DNA of 64,000 nt from Micromonospora sp. WMMA1947 (GCF_027497355.1 NZ_CP114909.1:4607001-4671000); one strand, 5' to 3'; counted from the stretch's first letter, positions 41,047 through 50,683 are shown. The notes: generated by a model not told the origin, from the letters alone. A program made the numbers and translations.

Positions 41047-41793
41047 TCAGCAGGGTCCGTTGCAGGCCAGGACGCGCAGCCGGTCGAGCGAGCCGTTCCA
41101 CACGTTCTGGTCACCGGGGAAGACGCCGGAGGAGGACCACTGCCAGAACGAGTACGTGCCCCAGCCCGCAGGCAGCGTGCCGACGCTGCTCGAATAGCGG
41201 GCGATCCACAGCGGGTTGTTCGCGGCGAACTGTGCGGTGTTGCCGGTGCAGGTGCTCCACCAGTCGGTGGTGGTGTAGATGGTGGCCCACCGGCCGGTGC
41301 GAGCGTAGTACTGGTTGACGAACGAGGCGATCCAGCTGCGCATCGACGCCTGGCTCAGCCCGTAGCAGGTCGCGCCGTACGGGTTGTACTCGATGTCCAG
41401 CGCGCCGGGCAGCGTCCGCCCGTCCTTGGACCAGCCGCCGCCGTGGTCGACGAAGTAGTTGGCCTGGACGGCGCCGCTGGTCGTGTCGGGGCGGGCGAAG
41501 TGGTACGAGCCGCGGATCATCCCGACGTTGTACGAGCCGTTGTACTGCTGGGCGAAGTACGGGTTGGTGTAGTACGTGCCCTCGGTCGCCTTGACGTAGG
41601 CGAACCGGGCGCCGTTGGCCCACGCGCCGGACCAGTTCACGTTGCCCTGGTAGCTGGAGACGTCCATGCCGGGCAGTCCGGCCGGGGCGGCGGAGGCGGG
41701 AGCCGTCCCGGACAGGGTCGCCGCGGCGACGGTGACGGTGGCGAGCAGCGCGGCTCCGGCCGCGCGCAGCGCCGATCGGATCGACCTGTGCAT
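41047..41793 (-). CDS. Secreted GH25 lysozyme
   Basis: A 248-residue glycoside hydrolase family 25 muramidase. A Sec signal (residues 1-35, ending ASAA-PAG) precedes the barrel: GMDVSSYQGNVNW, FAYVKATEGTYYTNPYF, GSYHFARPD, and the catalytic DxE in ALDIEYNPYG. Four Cys (two in CYG/CTG loops, two in the ACNGPC end) could form disulfides. It cleaves the beta-1,4 bond of peptidoglycan outside the cell. GGGAGGACAG precedes the ATG. The upstream region carries an AT-rich stretch (ATTGAAAAGTTTC) likely to hold its promoter. Confidence 0.93.
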   Translation of the reverse strand: MHRSIRSALRAAGAALLATVTVAAATLSGTAPASAAPAGLPGMDVSSYQGNVNWSGAWANGARFAYVKATEGTYYTNPYFAQQYNGSYNVGMIRGSYHFARPDTTSGAVQANYFVDHGGGWSKDGRTLPGALDIEYNPYGATCYGLSQASMRSWIASFVNQYYARTGRWATIYTTTDWWSTCTGNTAQFAANNPLWIARYSSSVGTLPAGWGTYSFWQWSSSGVFPGDQNVWNGSLDRLRVLACNGPC

Positions 41794-41919
41794 CTGTCCT
41801 CCCTGGGGGTTGCCGCGCTCCGGCGGCGGGAGTATGACGAAAGGAACTGTCGTCATTAGGGCACAGGGCGGAGAAACTTTTCAATAGACTGCATCGAAGA
41901 ATCTCACTGGATCAGGTGC

Positions 41920-43278
41920 TCAGCCGAGCTGGGCGAGCACCTCGGCGGCGGCGCGCTCGCCGGCGGTCACCGCGCCCTCCAGGTAGCCGCTCCACCGGGT
42001 CGCGGTCTCGGTGCCGGCCCAGTGCAGCCGGCCCACCGGCGTCCGCAGTTCCGGGCCGTACGCGCACCACGCGCCGGGCGGCAGGACGCCGCAGAAGCAG
42101 CCGCGCGTCCACTCGTCGGCCGACCAGTCGTACTCGACGAGGTCGTCGGGGTGCGCGGCGGCCGGGCCGAAGATCGCGGCGAGCGCCTCGCGCAGCGCGT
42201 CCCGGCGCGCGTCCTCCGGCAGCCGGCGCAACGCCCGGGCCTGCGCGCCGTAGCTGAACGCGGTGAGCACCCCGCCCGGCACGCCCGGCAGCGAGTTGTC
42301 CACCGTCTCGGTGAGCGGCCCGGTGTCGGTGCTGGACACCCCGGAGCGGCCGTCGGCGCGCCAGAACGGTTCCGGGTAGAGCGCGTGGACCTTGAGCGCC
42401 ACGCCCATCGGCGTCCGCTGGGTCAGCCCGTCGCGCAGCGGGGGCAGCGGCGGGTCGTACCGGATGCGCCCGGCCAGCGCCGGTGCCAGCGCGACCACCA
42501 CGGCGTCGCCGCGGTACGTCTCGCCGCCGGCGCGGAGCCGCACGCCGTCGCGGTCCTGCGCGACGCCGTCCACCGGGGTGCGCAGGCACAGGCTCCCCGA
42601 CGGCAGCGCGGCGGCCATCCGCTCGGCCAGCGCGGCCGGACCACCGGCGATCCGGTCCTGCTGGGCGCCTCCGGCCATGCGCAGCAGCGACCGGGTGCCG
42701 CCGCCGCTGCGCAGGTAGAACAGCATGTGTAGCAGCGACACCTCGTCCGCCGAGGCGGCCAGCAGTCCACCGGCGAGCATGCGTGCGGCGTAGCGGGAGG
42801 TGACCGGCTCGGCCCCGCTCGCGTCGAGCCAGCCGCCGAACGTGGTCCGGTCCCACCGGGCCGCCCCGCCCGCCCGCCACGGCGCGGCCGGGTCGAGCCC
42901 GGCCGCCATCTCGTCGAGCGTGCCCAGCAGCGCGGACAGCCCCGGCGGCTCGCCGGTGGCCGGACGTCCGCCGAGCAGCAGCGTCGGCGCGCCGTGCGCG
43001 GGGGAGGGAAACGTGGTCAGGCCGTACGCGGCGACGAGCGCGTACATCCGGTCCTGGGTCGGGCCGATCCACTGCGCGCCGAGATCCAGCCAGCCGCCGC
43101 CGGGTAGCGGGCGGCTGCGCGTCCGGCCGCCCACCCGGTCCCGGGCCTCCAGCACCCGCACCTGCGCGCCGGCGGCGTCCAGCGCGAGCGCGCAGGCCAG
43201 ACCGGAGAACCCGGCGCCCACGACGACGACCCGGTGGCGGCGCACGCGACGGCGTACCCCGCTCCCGGCCGGATTCAC
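41920..43278 (-). CDS. Flavin monoamine oxidase-type FAD oxidoreductase
   Basis: A 452-residue amine-oxidase-family flavoprotein: dinucleotide motif VVVVGAGFSGLACALALDAAG followed by VLEARDRVGGRTRS, the GG doublet region GGWLDLGAQWIG, and the C-terminal FAD site LHWAGTETATRWSGYLEGAV. It would oxidise an amine (or related C-N bond) with oxygen. GTG 43278 is chosen because it starts just before the FAD fold; longer frames run into the divergent promoter. It is divergent from the YciI/ECF42 pair, and the 90-bp gap holds a candidate ECF promoter. Confidence 0.87.
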   Translation of the reverse strand: MNPAGSGVRRRVRRHRVVVVGAGFSGLACALALDAAGAQVRVLEARDRVGGRTRSRPLPGGGWLDLGAQWIGPTQDRMYALVAAYGLTTFPSPAHGAPTLLLGGRPATGEPPGLSALLGTLDEMAAGLDPAAPWRAGGAARWDRTTFGGWLDASGAEPVTSRYAARMLAGGLLAASADEVSLLHMLFYLRSGGGTRSLLRMAGGAQQDRIAGGPAALAERMAAALPSGSLCLRTPVDGVAQDRDGVRLRAGGETYRGDAVVVALAPALAGRIRYDPPLPPLRDGLTQRTPMGVALKVHALYPEPFWRADGRSGVSSTDTGPLTETVDNSLPGVPGGVLTAFSYGAQARALRRLPEDARRDALREALAAIFGPAAAHPDDLVEYDWSADEWTRGCFCGVLPPGAWCAYGPELRTPVGRLHWAGTETATRWSGYLEGAVTAGERAAAEVLAQLG

Positions 43279-43289
43279 CCGGCCCGGCG

Positions 43290-43313
43290 TGTCGAAACGG
43301 GCGTCAGTCGTTC
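43290..43313 (+). promoter_or_regulatory. Candidate ECF42-type promoter
   Basis: TGTCGA (43290-43295) followed after 13 bp by CGTTC (43309-43313) resembles what I recall of ECF42 target promoters (TGTCGA / CGA-TC). It lies 56 bp before the YciI/DGPF gene, as expected for autoregulation. Confidence 0.45.
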
Positions 43314-43368
43314 GTGTGGAGGGTGAGAGGACGGCGCGGGGCCGTCCGGCGGTGACGAGGAGAAGCCG

Positions 43369-43719
43369 ATGAAGCAGTACCTGATCAGCATGTACCAGCC
43401 GGCCGGCGAGGGCCGCCCGGACCCGGAGTTCCTGGCCGGGGTGATGCGCGAGGTCGAGGCCATCGGCCGGGACCTGCGGGAGGCGGGCTGCTGGGTGTTC
43501 GGCAACGGCCTGCACGACCCGCAGACCGCCACCGTGCTGCGCCCGGCCGGCGACGAGGTGCTGGTCACCGACGGGCCGTTCGCCGAGGGCAAGGAGTACC
43601 TGGGCGGCGTCACGATCATCCGGGCGCCCGACCTGGACGCGGCGCTGGACTGGGGCCGCCGCTACGCGCTGGCCACCACGCTGCCGATCGAGGTCCGCCC
43701 GTTCCAGGGCGAGGGATGA
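43369..43719 (+). CDS. YciI/DGPF-domain protein, ECF42 partner
   Basis: A 116-residue YciI-like protein carrying the DGPF motif ([15 protein letters not shown], about residues 65-79) and the usual [12 protein letters not shown] start. DGPF proteins are routinely encoded with ECF42 sigma factors and are their main known targets; their biochemical role is not established. GAGGAGAAGCCG precedes the ATG. It overlaps the sigma-factor gene by four bases. Confidence 0.88.
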   Translation: MKQYLISMYQPAGEGRPDPEFLAGVMREVEAIGRDLREAGCWVFGNGLHDPQTATVLRPAGDEVLVTDGPFAEGKEYLGGVTIIRAPDLDAALDWGRRYALATTLPIEVRPFQGEG

Positions 43720-44921
43720 CCGCTGTCGAACGGGTCTTCCGGGCCGAGTACGGCCGCGCGGTAGCCGTCCTGGTCCGTCTCCTCGGCGACATCGACCTCG
43801 CCGAGGAGGCGGTTCAGGAGGCGTTCACGATCGCGGTGACGCGCTGGGCCGCCGACGGGCCGCCGCCCAGCCCGGCCGGCTGGATCATCACCACCGCCCG
43901 GAACCGGGCGATCGACAGGTTGCGCCGTGAGGCCACCCGGGCCGCCCGGCACGCCGAGGCCGCCCTGCTGCACGCCGCCGACCCGCCCGCCGAGGAGGGG
44001 CCCGTGCCCGACGACCGCCTGCGCCTGATCTTCACCTGCTGCCACCCGGCGCTCGCCGCGCCCGCCCGGGTGGCGTTGACGCTGCGCCTGCTCGGCGGCC
44101 TGAGCACCGCCGAGATCGCGCGGGCCTTCCTGGTGCCGGAGCCGACCATGGCGCAGCGCCTGGTCCGGGCCAAGGCGAAGATCCGTGACGCCGGCATCCC
44201 GTACCGGGTGCCACGCGACGCCGACCTGCCGGACCGGCTGCGCGGGGTCCTCGCCGTGGTGTACCTGATCTTCAACGAGGGGCACACCGCGAGCGCGGGG
44301 GAGCGACTGGGCCGCGCCGAGCTGGGTGCCGAGGCGATCCGGCTGGGCCGGCTGCTGGTGAGCCTGATGCCGGACGAGCCGGAGGCGCTCGGCCTGCTCG
44401 CGCTGATGCTGCTCACCGAGGCCCGCCGCGCCGCCCGTACCGGCCCGGACGGGGTGCCGGTGTCGCTGTCCGAGCAGGACCGCGGCAGGTGGGACCGGGA
44501 GCTGATCGCCGAAGGGCAGGACCTGGTCCGCCGGTGCCTGCGGCGGGGCCGGCCCGGCCCGTACCAGATCCAGGCCGCGATCGGCGCGGTGCACGCGGAC
44601 GCGCCCACCGCCGCGGCCACCGACTGGGCCCAGATCCTCGCGCTCTACGACCAGCTGGCCGCCGTCGCGCCCGGGCCGGTGGTGGCGCTGAACCGGGCGG
44701 TCGCGCTGGCCGAGGTACGTGGACCGGAGGCGGGACTGGTCGAAGTGGACCGACTGGACCTGGGGGGCTACCACGTGTGGCACGCGATCCGAGCCGACCT
44801 GCTGCGCCGCCTCGATCGTCCGGCGCAGGCCCGGGCCGCGTACGACGCGGCGATCGCCGGTACCGGCAACGCGGCGGAGCAGACGTTCCTGCGTCACGCC
44901 CGCGACCGCATGCCGGGATGA
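43716..44921 (+). CDS. ECF42-type RNA polymerase sigma factor with C-terminal extension
   Basis: A 401-residue sigma factor, about twice the usual ECF length. Region 2 ([30 protein letters not shown], quoted in part) and region 4 ([33 protein letters not shown]) are followed by a ~220-residue helical TPR-like/DUF6596 extension ([46 protein letters not shown]). This is the ECF42 layout, which works without an anti-sigma factor, the extension being required for activity. Its partner DGPF gene is directly upstream. Confidence 0.9.
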   Translation: MTAVERVFRAEYGRAVAVLVRLLGDIDLAEEAVQEAFTIAVTRWAADGPPPSPAGWIITTARNRAIDRLRREATRAARHAEAALLHAADPPAEEGPVPDDRLRLIFTCCHPALAAPARVALTLRLLGGLSTAEIARAFLVPEPTMAQRLVRAKAKIRDAGIPYRVPRDADLPDRLRGVLAVVYLIFNEGHTASAGERLGRAELGAEAIRLGRLLVSLMPDEPEALGLLALMLLTEARRAARTGPDGVPVSLSEQDRGRWDRELIAEGQDLVRRCLRRGRPGPYQIQAAIGAVHADAPTAAATDWAQILALYDQLAAVAPGPVVALNRAVALAEVRGPEAGLVEVDRLDLGGYHVWHAIRADLLRRLDRPAQARAAYDAAIAGTGNAAEQTFLRHARDRMPG

Positions 44922-44985
44922 TCACACAGACAGTGCACGTTGGAGGCCGGTAACCCCGGTAAGCGAACCGTGATCGTCGGGGCCA

Positions 44986-45022
44986 TTGACGCGGCGGCAG
45001 AGAAAAGTACACTCCCGGTGTA
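44986..45022 (+). promoter_or_regulatory. Sigma-70-type promoter and operator of the Liv operon
   Basis: TTGACG (44986-44991) and TACACT (45008-45013) with a 16-bp spacer form a near-consensus promoter. TACAC-N5-GTGTA (45008-45022) is an inverted repeat overlapping the -10, a good repressor site; the TetR gene after the operon is a candidate regulator. Confidence 0.6.
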
Positions 45023-45062
45023 ATTAGTTTTCCCGTGCTCCCACGACCGGCACGAGGTGACG

Positions 45063-45890
45063 ATGAGCCCACCGGCCGCCCCCGCCGACGAACCGGGCCT
45101 GGCGCTGCACCACGTCGGCGTACGCTTCGGCGGCCTGGTCGCCCTCGACGACGTCTCGCTGCGCGTACCGCCCGGCCGGGTGGTCGGCGTGATCGGGCCC
45201 AACGGCGCCGGCAAGACCACGCTGTTCAACGTGGTCTGCGGCTTCGTCCGGCCGACCGAGGGCTCCCTCACCCTGGACGGCCGGCCGTTCCGGCCCCGCC
45301 CGCACCAGCTCACCGGGCTCGGCATCGCCCGCACGCTCCAGGGCGTCGGCCTGTTCGGCGGGCTCACCGTGCGGGAGAACGTCGTCGCCGGGGCCACCCA
45401 CACCGCCCGCGCCGGGTTCGCCGCCGCGCTGTTCGGCCTGCCCCGCAGCGACCGGGACGAGCGCCGGCTGCACGCCCGCGCCATGGACCTGCTCGCCGAG
45501 CTGGGCATCGAGAAGTACGCCGACGCCGCCCCGGCCACCCTGCCCTATCCGGTCCGCAAGCGGGTCGCACTGGCCCGGGCACTGATCGCCCGCCCCCGGC
45601 TGCTGCTGCTCGACGAGCCGGCCGGCGGGCTCGGCGCCGACGACGTGGCCGAGCTGGCCGACCTGGTCCGCGGGCTGCCCGACCGGGAGGACGGCTGCGC
45701 CGTGCTGCTCGTCGAGCACCACATGGACCTGGTCATGTCCGTCTGCCACGACCTCGTGGTGCTCGACTTCGGCAAGGTGATCGCCGCCGGGTCCCCGGAG
45801 AGCATCCGCGACGACCCCCGGGTCACCGAGGCGTACCTGGGCGCCGACGTGCCCGCCGAGCCGACCGAGCCCGCCGGGAGCGCATCGTGA
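45063..45890 (+). CDS. livG: Liv-type ABC ATPase LivG
   Basis: A 275-residue ATPase of the branched-chain amino-acid group: Walker A GPNGAGKTTLFN, GIARTLQGVGLFGGLTVREN in the Q-loop region, signature LPYPVRKRVALARAL in place of LSGGQ (degenerate, usual for some LivG proteins), Walker B LLLLDEPAGGL and switch His LLVEHHMDLV. ATG 45063 is chosen with AGG 6 nt upstream; GTG 45057 is the alternative. It opens a five-gene importer operon with an unusual order, ATPases first and binding protein last. Confidence 0.88.
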   Translation: MSPPAAPADEPGLALHHVGVRFGGLVALDDVSLRVPPGRVVGVIGPNGAGKTTLFNVVCGFVRPTEGSLTLDGRPFRPRPHQLTGLGIARTLQGVGLFGGLTVRENVVAGATHTARAGFAAALFGLPRSDRDERRLHARAMDLLAELGIEKYADAAPATLPYPVRKRVALARALIARPRLLLLDEPAGGLGADDVAELADLVRGLPDREDGCAVLLVEHHMDLVMSVCHDLVVLDFGKVIAAGSPESIRDDPRVTEAYLGADVPAEPTEPAGSAS

Positions 45891-46603
45891 CCGCCGTGCT
45901 CGAGGTCGAGGCGCTCAGCTGCGGCTACGGCCCGGTGCCGGTGCTGCGCGACGTCGCGTTCACCGTCCCGGCCGGCACCGTCACCGCCGTGCTCGGTGCC
46001 AACGGCGCGGGGAAGACCACGCTGCTGCGTACCCTCTCGGGTTTGCTGCGGCCCACCGGCGGCCGGGTCCGGTACGCGGGGGAGGACCTGCGCGGCGTCC
46101 GGGTCGAACACCTGGTCCGGCGCGGCCTGGCGCACGTGCCGGAGGGCCGCGGCGTGGTGACCGAGCTGACCGTGGCGGAGAACCTGCGCCTCGGCGGGCT
46201 GTGGCGGCGCGACCGGGCCGACGCCCGGCGCGCGCAGGACGAGGTGTACGAGCTGTTCCCCGCGCTGGCCCGCCGCCGCGACCACGCCGGGCACCAGCTC
46301 TCCGGCGGGGAACGGCAGATGCTCGCGATCGGCCGCGCACTGATCGCCCGGCCCCGCCTGCTGCTGCTCGACGAGCCGTCGCTGGGCCTGGCGCCCAAGG
46401 TGACCGCGCAGATCATGGCGCTGCTGCGACGGCTGCGCGACGAGCGGGGGCTCACCGTGCTGCTCGTCGAGCAGAACGTGCGCTCGGCGCTGTCCGTCGC
46501 CGACCAGGGCATCGTCATGTCGCTCGGCCGGGTGGTGACGGCCGCGCCGGCCGCCCGGCTGCGCGACGACGACCAGCTCCGGCACGCGTACCTCGGATTC
46601 TAG
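45887..46603 (+). CDS. livF: Liv-type ABC ATPase LivF
   Basis: A 238-residue ATPase: Walker A GANGAGKTTLLR, HVPEGRGVVTELTVAENL (LivF hallmark), signature LSGGERQMLAIGRAL, Walker B LLLLDEPSLGL and VLLVEQNVRSAL. GTG start overlaps the livG stop (GTGA). It works as a heterodimer with LivG. Confidence 0.93.
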   Translation: MTAVLEVEALSCGYGPVPVLRDVAFTVPAGTVTAVLGANGAGKTTLLRTLSGLLRPTGGRVRYAGEDLRGVRVEHLVRRGLAHVPEGRGVVTELTVAENLRLGGLWRRDRADARRAQDEVYELFPALARRRDHAGHQLSGGERQMLAIGRALIARPRLLLLDEPSLGLAPKVTAQIMALLRRLRDERGLTVLLVEQNVRSALSVADQGIVMSLGRVVTAAPAARLRDDDQLRHAYLGF

Positions 46604-46616
46604 GAAGGGGGTCGCG

Positions 46617-47495
46617 ATGGAGCGGTTCTGGTTCCTCACCTTCGACGGGTTCGCCTCCGGGGCGGTGTACGCGGCGTTCGCGCTCGCGCTGGTGCTCATC
46701 TGGCGGGCCGCCCGGGTGGTCAACTTCGCCCAGGGCGCGATGGCGGTGGCCACCGCCTACGTCGGGTACGCGGTCGTGTCCGCCACCGGCTCGTACTGGC
46801 TCGGCCTGGCCGCCGCGATCCTGTCCGGACTGGCCCTGGGCGCGCTCGTGGAGCGGGTGCTGATGCGCTTCGCCGGTCCCGGCGGCCCGCTCAACCAGGT
46901 GATCGTCGCGCTCGGGCTGGTGCTCGTCATCCAGGCCGTGCTCGGCATGGTCTTCGGCAACGACTACCGGCCCGCCCCGGCACCGTTCGACACCGACGCG
47001 CTCACCATCGCCGGGGTGGCCGCGCTGTCCCCGTACGACCTGTGGGTGCTCGGCGCGGCGCTGACTGTGGTGGCGCTGCTCGCGGTGCTGTTCACCCGTA
47101 CCCCAGTGGGGTTGCGGATGCGGGCCGCCGCGTTCGCACCCGAGGTGTCCCGGCTGCTCGGCGTCAGCGTCGGCCGGATGCTCACGCTGGGTTGGGCGCT
47201 GGCGGCGGGCGTCGGCGCGCTCGCCGGGATGCTGGTCGTCCCCACCGGACTCGGCCTGCACTCGCACGCCATGGACCTGGTCTTCGTGGTCGCGTTCACC
47301 GCCGCCGTGGTCGGTGGCCTGGACAGCCCGGTGGGCGCGGTGGTCGGCGGCCTGCTGGTCGGGCTGATCCTGTCCTACGTCACCGGCTACCTGGGACCGG
47401 ACACCACACCGCTGGCCGTCCTGGTGCTGCTGCTGGCCGTCCTGCTGGTCCGCCCCGGCGGGCTCTTCTCCGCGGCGAGAGCGAGGCACGTGTGA
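46617..47495 (+). CDS. livH: Liv-type ABC permease LivH
   Basis: A 292-residue permease with about eight helices: DGFASGAVYAAFALALVLI, VVNFAQGAMAVATAYVGY, and VVGGLDSPVGAVVGGLLVGL near the C terminus, the standard LivH segments. AGGAAGGGGG precedes the ATG 13 bp after livF. It pairs with LivM. Confidence 0.92.
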   Translation: MERFWFLTFDGFASGAVYAAFALALVLIWRAARVVNFAQGAMAVATAYVGYAVVSATGSYWLGLAAAILSGLALGALVERVLMRFAGPGGPLNQVIVALGLVLVIQAVLGMVFGNDYRPAPAPFDTDALTIAGVAALSPYDLWVLGAALTVVALLAVLFTRTPVGLRMRAAAFAPEVSRLLGVSVGRMLTLGWALAAGVGALAGMLVVPTGLGLHSHAMDLVFVVAFTAAVVGGLDSPVGAVVGGLLVGLILSYVTGYLGPDTTPLAVLVLLLAVLLVRPGGLFSAARARHV

Positions 47496-48637
47496 CGAGC
47501 ACCCCCACCAAGATCGCGGCTGCGGCGCCGTCCCCGCTGCGCCGGCTGCTCCCCGGCGCGCCGGCCGGACGCGAGGCACGCGGCTCAACGCTGCTGCGCC
47601 ACCTCGCCGTGGCGGTGTTCGCCGGCACGCTCGTCGTGCTGGTGACCAACCAGCTCGCGCCGTACCAGAATCTCCAGGTGGCGCGCGTCTGCGCGTTCCT
47701 CTGCGTCACCGCCGGGCACACCGTGCTGGTCGGGCTCAACGGCCAGCTGTCACTCGGGCACGGCGCGCTGATGGCCACCGGCGCGTACACGATGGCCCTG
47801 ACCCAGCAGGCCCTGGACGAGCGGGCGGTACGCGGCTGGTGGACGCTGCCCGCGTCGCTGCTGGTCGCCGTCGCGGTGACAGCGCTCGGCGGGCTCGTCG
47901 TCGGGCTGGCGGCAGCCCGGCTGCGCGGCCCCTACCTGGCCGGCGTGACGCTCGCCGTGGCGACGCTCGTCCCGGCGGTCACCACGATCTTCACCGGCGT
48001 GTTCAACGGCGAACAGGGCCTGTCGTTCCCGGCGCAGACGCCACCGGCCGCGCTCGGCGCCTACTTCCAGCCGGAACGCTGGCTGGCCTGGATCGCGCTG
48101 GCCGCCGCGCTGCTCACCATGCTGCTGCTGGCCAACCTGGTGCGCAGCCGCTTCGGCCGGTCCCTGCGGGCGGTCCGCGACGACGAGGTCGCGGCCCGGC
48201 TCGCCGGCATCCCGGTGGCCCGCACGCAGGTGCTCGCGTTCGTGGTGAGCGCCGCCTGCGCCGGGCTGGGCGGTGCCGTGTACGCCCTGCTCACCGCCAC
48301 CGTCGCGCCCGGCAAGTTCCCGCTGGACCTGTCGCTGTTCCTGCTGATGGCGATCGTGATCGGCGGGCTGGGCAGCCTGGCCGGCGCGATCTGGGGAGCG
48401 GTGCTGCTGGTCGCGCTCCAGGACCTGCCCGGCCTGCTCACCGAGCATCTCAGCCTGTCCGCCGGGCTGGCCCAGCGGCTCGAGGGCAACCTCGCGCTCG
48501 CAGTGTTCGGCCTGATCCTCATCGTCGTCATGCTCGCCGCACCGGGCGGCCTCCAGGGCGGGGTGCGTGCCGTCGGCACCCGGCTGCGCGCGGTGCTCCG
48601 CCGCCGCCGTACCCCCCGCCGGTCGCCGGACCGCTGA
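47492..48637 (+). CDS. livM: Liv-type ABC permease LivM
   Basis: A 381-residue permease with a basic, Pro-rich N-terminal tail (about residues 1-30) before nine to ten helices. GLNGQLSLGHGALMATGAY, GRSLRAVRDDEVAARLAGIPV (coupling region) and LMAIVIGGLGSLAGAIWGAV are LivM signatures. The GTG start overlaps livH by four bases. The C terminus ends in an Arg-rich tail (RAVLRRRRTPRRSPDR). Confidence 0.92.
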   Translation: MTSTPTKIAAAAPSPLRRLLPGAPAGREARGSTLLRHLAVAVFAGTLVVLVTNQLAPYQNLQVARVCAFLCVTAGHTVLVGLNGQLSLGHGALMATGAYTMALTQQALDERAVRGWWTLPASLLVAVAVTALGGLVVGLAAARLRGPYLAGVTLAVATLVPAVTTIFTGVFNGEQGLSFPAQTPPAALGAYFQPERWLAWIALAAALLTMLLLANLVRSRFGRSLRAVRDDEVAARLAGIPVARTQVLAFVVSAACAGLGGAVYALLTATVAPGKFPLDLSLFLLMAIVIGGLGSLAGAIWGAVLLVALQDLPGLLTEHLSLSAGLAQRLEGNLALAVFGLILIVVMLAAPGGLQGGVRAVGTRLRAVLRRRRTPRRSPDR

Positions 48638-48689
48638 CCTCACCGGTTCCACCCACACCGTTCGCACCGTCGCACCGGAATGGAGAACC

Positions 48690-49961
48690 ATGCGCCCCAC
48701 CACCCGCCGCGTTCTCGCGGCCGCCGCCGGCCTGGCCCTGCTGGCCGCGTTGCCTGCCTGCGCCGACGACGAGAAGCAGGCCGCCGAGAACGTCCCCGGC
48801 GTCAGCGACTCCGAGGTCGTCATCGGCACCCACCAACCGCTCACCGGACCGGCCGCCCCCGGCTACTCGAAGATCTCCGCCGCCACCAAGGCGTACTTCG
48901 AGCACGTCAACGCCAAGGGCGGCGTGCACGGCCGGAAGATCGTCTACAAGGTCATGGACGACGGCTACAACCCGGCCAACACCGAGAACGTGGTCCGCAA
49001 GCTGGTGCTCGACGACAAGGTCTTCGCGCTGCTCGGCGGCCTGGGCACGCCGACGCACACGAACGTGCTGGAGTTCGTCAAGACGCAGAAGGTGCCGGAC
49101 CTGTTCGTCGCCTCCGGCAGCCGCAACTGGAACCAGCCGGACAAGTACCCGACGACGTTCGGCTGGCAGCCCGACTACACGGTCGAGGGCAAGATCCTGG
49201 CCACCTACGTCAAGAAGGAGTTCCCCGGCGCGAAGGTCTGCCACTTCGGGCAGAACGACGACTTCGGGCGGGACTCGCTGGCCGGCGTCGAGCAGGTCCT
49301 CGGCCCGGTCGCGGCGAAGCAGACGTACACCACCACCAACCAGCAGGTCGGCCCGGCGATCGGCGCGCTGCGCGCGGCCGGCTGCCAGGTGGTCATCTCG
49401 GCGACCATCCCCGGCTTCACCGCGCTCGCCATGGGCCAGGCCGCCGGGCAGGGCTTCAAGGCGCAGTGGGTGGTGTCCAACGTGGGCGCCGACTACACCA
49501 CGCTGTCCGCGCAGCTCGGCGACAAGAAGGTGATCCTCGAGGGCATGGTCGCCGACAACTACCTGCCCATGGTGGGCGACACCGCGAACCCGTGGATCCA
49601 GGAGTTCACCAAGATCCACCAGAAGTACAACGCGGGCAACCCGGTCGACGGCAACGCGATCTACGGCTACTCGATGGCGTACACGTTCGTGCAGGCCATG
49701 CTCGCCGCCGGGCCCGACCCCACCCGGGAGAAGCTGGTCGAGGCCGTGCGCAAGGGCGGCTTCCGCGGGCCCGGCCTGGTCCCCTTCCGGTACGCCGACG
49801 GCGTGCACGCCGGCTACGGCGGCGTCCGGCTCACCAAGGTGAGCAACGGCGCGCAGGCGTACTTCGGCCCCGCGTACACCACCGACGACGGTGACGGCGC
49901 CGTCACCGAGTTCACCGAGCCGCCGACGAACCCGCCGGCGGACGCCGTTCCGACGTCCTGA
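48690..49961 (+). CDS. Liv-type amino-acid/amide-binding lipoprotein
   Basis: A 423-residue type I binding protein: signal with lipobox LPAC (Cys about residue 22), SEVVIGTHQPLTGPAAPGYS (ligand-side loop), GVHGRKIVYKVMDDGYNP, LLGGLGTPTHTNVLEF, and FGRDSLAGVEQVL in the second lobe. Ligand is probably a branched-chain amino acid, amide or short-chain compound; motifs do not decide. The tail (EFTEPPTNPPADAVPTS) is Pro-rich. It is unusual in being the last transporter gene. TGGAGA lies upstream of the ATG. Confidence 0.88.
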   Translation: MRPTTRRVLAAAAGLALLAALPACADDEKQAAENVPGVSDSEVVIGTHQPLTGPAAPGYSKISAATKAYFEHVNAKGGVHGRKIVYKVMDDGYNPANTENVVRKLVLDDKVFALLGGLGTPTHTNVLEFVKTQKVPDLFVASGSRNWNQPDKYPTTFGWQPDYTVEGKILATYVKKEFPGAKVCHFGQNDDFGRDSLAGVEQVLGPVAAKQTYTTTNQQVGPAIGALRAAGCQVVISATIPGFTALAMGQAAGQGFKAQWVVSNVGADYTTLSAQLGDKKVILEGMVADNYLPMVGDTANPWIQEFTKIHQKYNAGNPVDGNAIYGYSMAYTFVQAMLAAGPDPTREKLVEAVRKGGFRGPGLVPFRYADGVHAGYGGVRLTKVSNGAQAYFGPAYTTDDGDGAVTEFTEPPTNPPADAVPTS

Positions 49962-50056
49962 CCACGGTGCTGTCGCCGGGTGGCCGGGTGCCGGCCGCCC
50001 GGCGACACGCACGTAGAGTGGCCGCCGGCAGACGAGCAACAGGAGATCCCGTACCC

Positions 50057-50683
50057 ATGATCGAGCTGGAGACCGACCCGCCGGAGCGGGTGGACGGCCG
50101 GGCGGCGCGGGCCGAGCGGACCCGGGCCGCGATCGTGGAGGCGCACCTGGCCCTGATCGACTCCGGTGACCTGCGGCCCACCGGGGAACGGATCGCCGAG
50201 CGGGCCGGGGTGTCGCTGCGCACGCTCTGGACCAACTTCAAGGACATGGAGACGCTGTTCGCCGCGACCGGGCGGCGGGTCGGCGAACGGCAGGCCGCGC
50301 TCTGGCAGCCGGTGCCGCCGGAGCTGCCGCTGACCGCCCGGATCGCCGCGTTCTGCGACCAGCGCGCCCGGCTGCTGGAGGTGCTGGCGCCCTCGGCTCG
50401 CGCGTCGGCGCTGCGGGAGCCGTTCTCCCCGCAGTTGCGGCGCAACCGGGAGGCGGCGGTCACCCGGGTCCGGCAGGAGATCGAGGCGGTGTTCGCCCCG
50501 GAGCTGGCGCAGGCCGGGCCGGGGCGGGCGCAGTTGCTGGACGCGCTGACGGTGGCCGGCACCTGGTCTTCGTGGTCGATGATGCGCGACTCGATGGGGC
50601 TCGACGTGGAGGCCGCCCGCGCCGTGATGGCGCGCATGCTGGGCGCGCTGCTGGTCGACGCGATCGCCGCCGGCCTGCGCTGA
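50057..50683 (+). CDS. TetR-family regulator
   Basis: A 208-residue regulator with the TetR HTH in residues about 10-55 (RAERTRAAIVEAHLALIDSG, GERIAERAGVSLRTLWTNFK; Trp replaces the usual Tyr before NFK-type ending) and an all-helical ligand domain. A TAGAGT -10 candidate (50014-50019) lies upstream and GGAG sits 11 nt before the ATG. It is 95 bp after the Liv binding-protein gene and may repress that operon through TACAC-N5-GTGTA at 45008-45022; this is a guess. Confidence 0.87.
   Translation: MIELETDPPERVDGRAARAERTRAAIVEAHLALIDSGDLRPTGERIAERAGVSLRTLWTNFKDMETLFAATGRRVGERQAALWQPVPPELPLTARIAAFCDQRARLLEVLAPSARASALREPFSPQLRRNREAAVTRVRQEIEAVFAPELAQAGPGRAQLLDALTVAGTWSSWSMMRDSMGLDVEAARAVMARMLGALLVDAIAAGLR

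Noticed and set aside
41794..41919. Shared regulatory box before the GH25 lysozyme and M23 peptidase genes
   Set aside because: GAAAAGTTTC and GAAAACTTTTG look alike but differ in length and orientation, so the similarity may be just AT-rich promoter sequence.
48528..50039. 503-codon frame antisense to the Liv binding-protein gene
   Set aside because: Shadow of a well-supported lipoprotein gene; product shows no recognisable fold.
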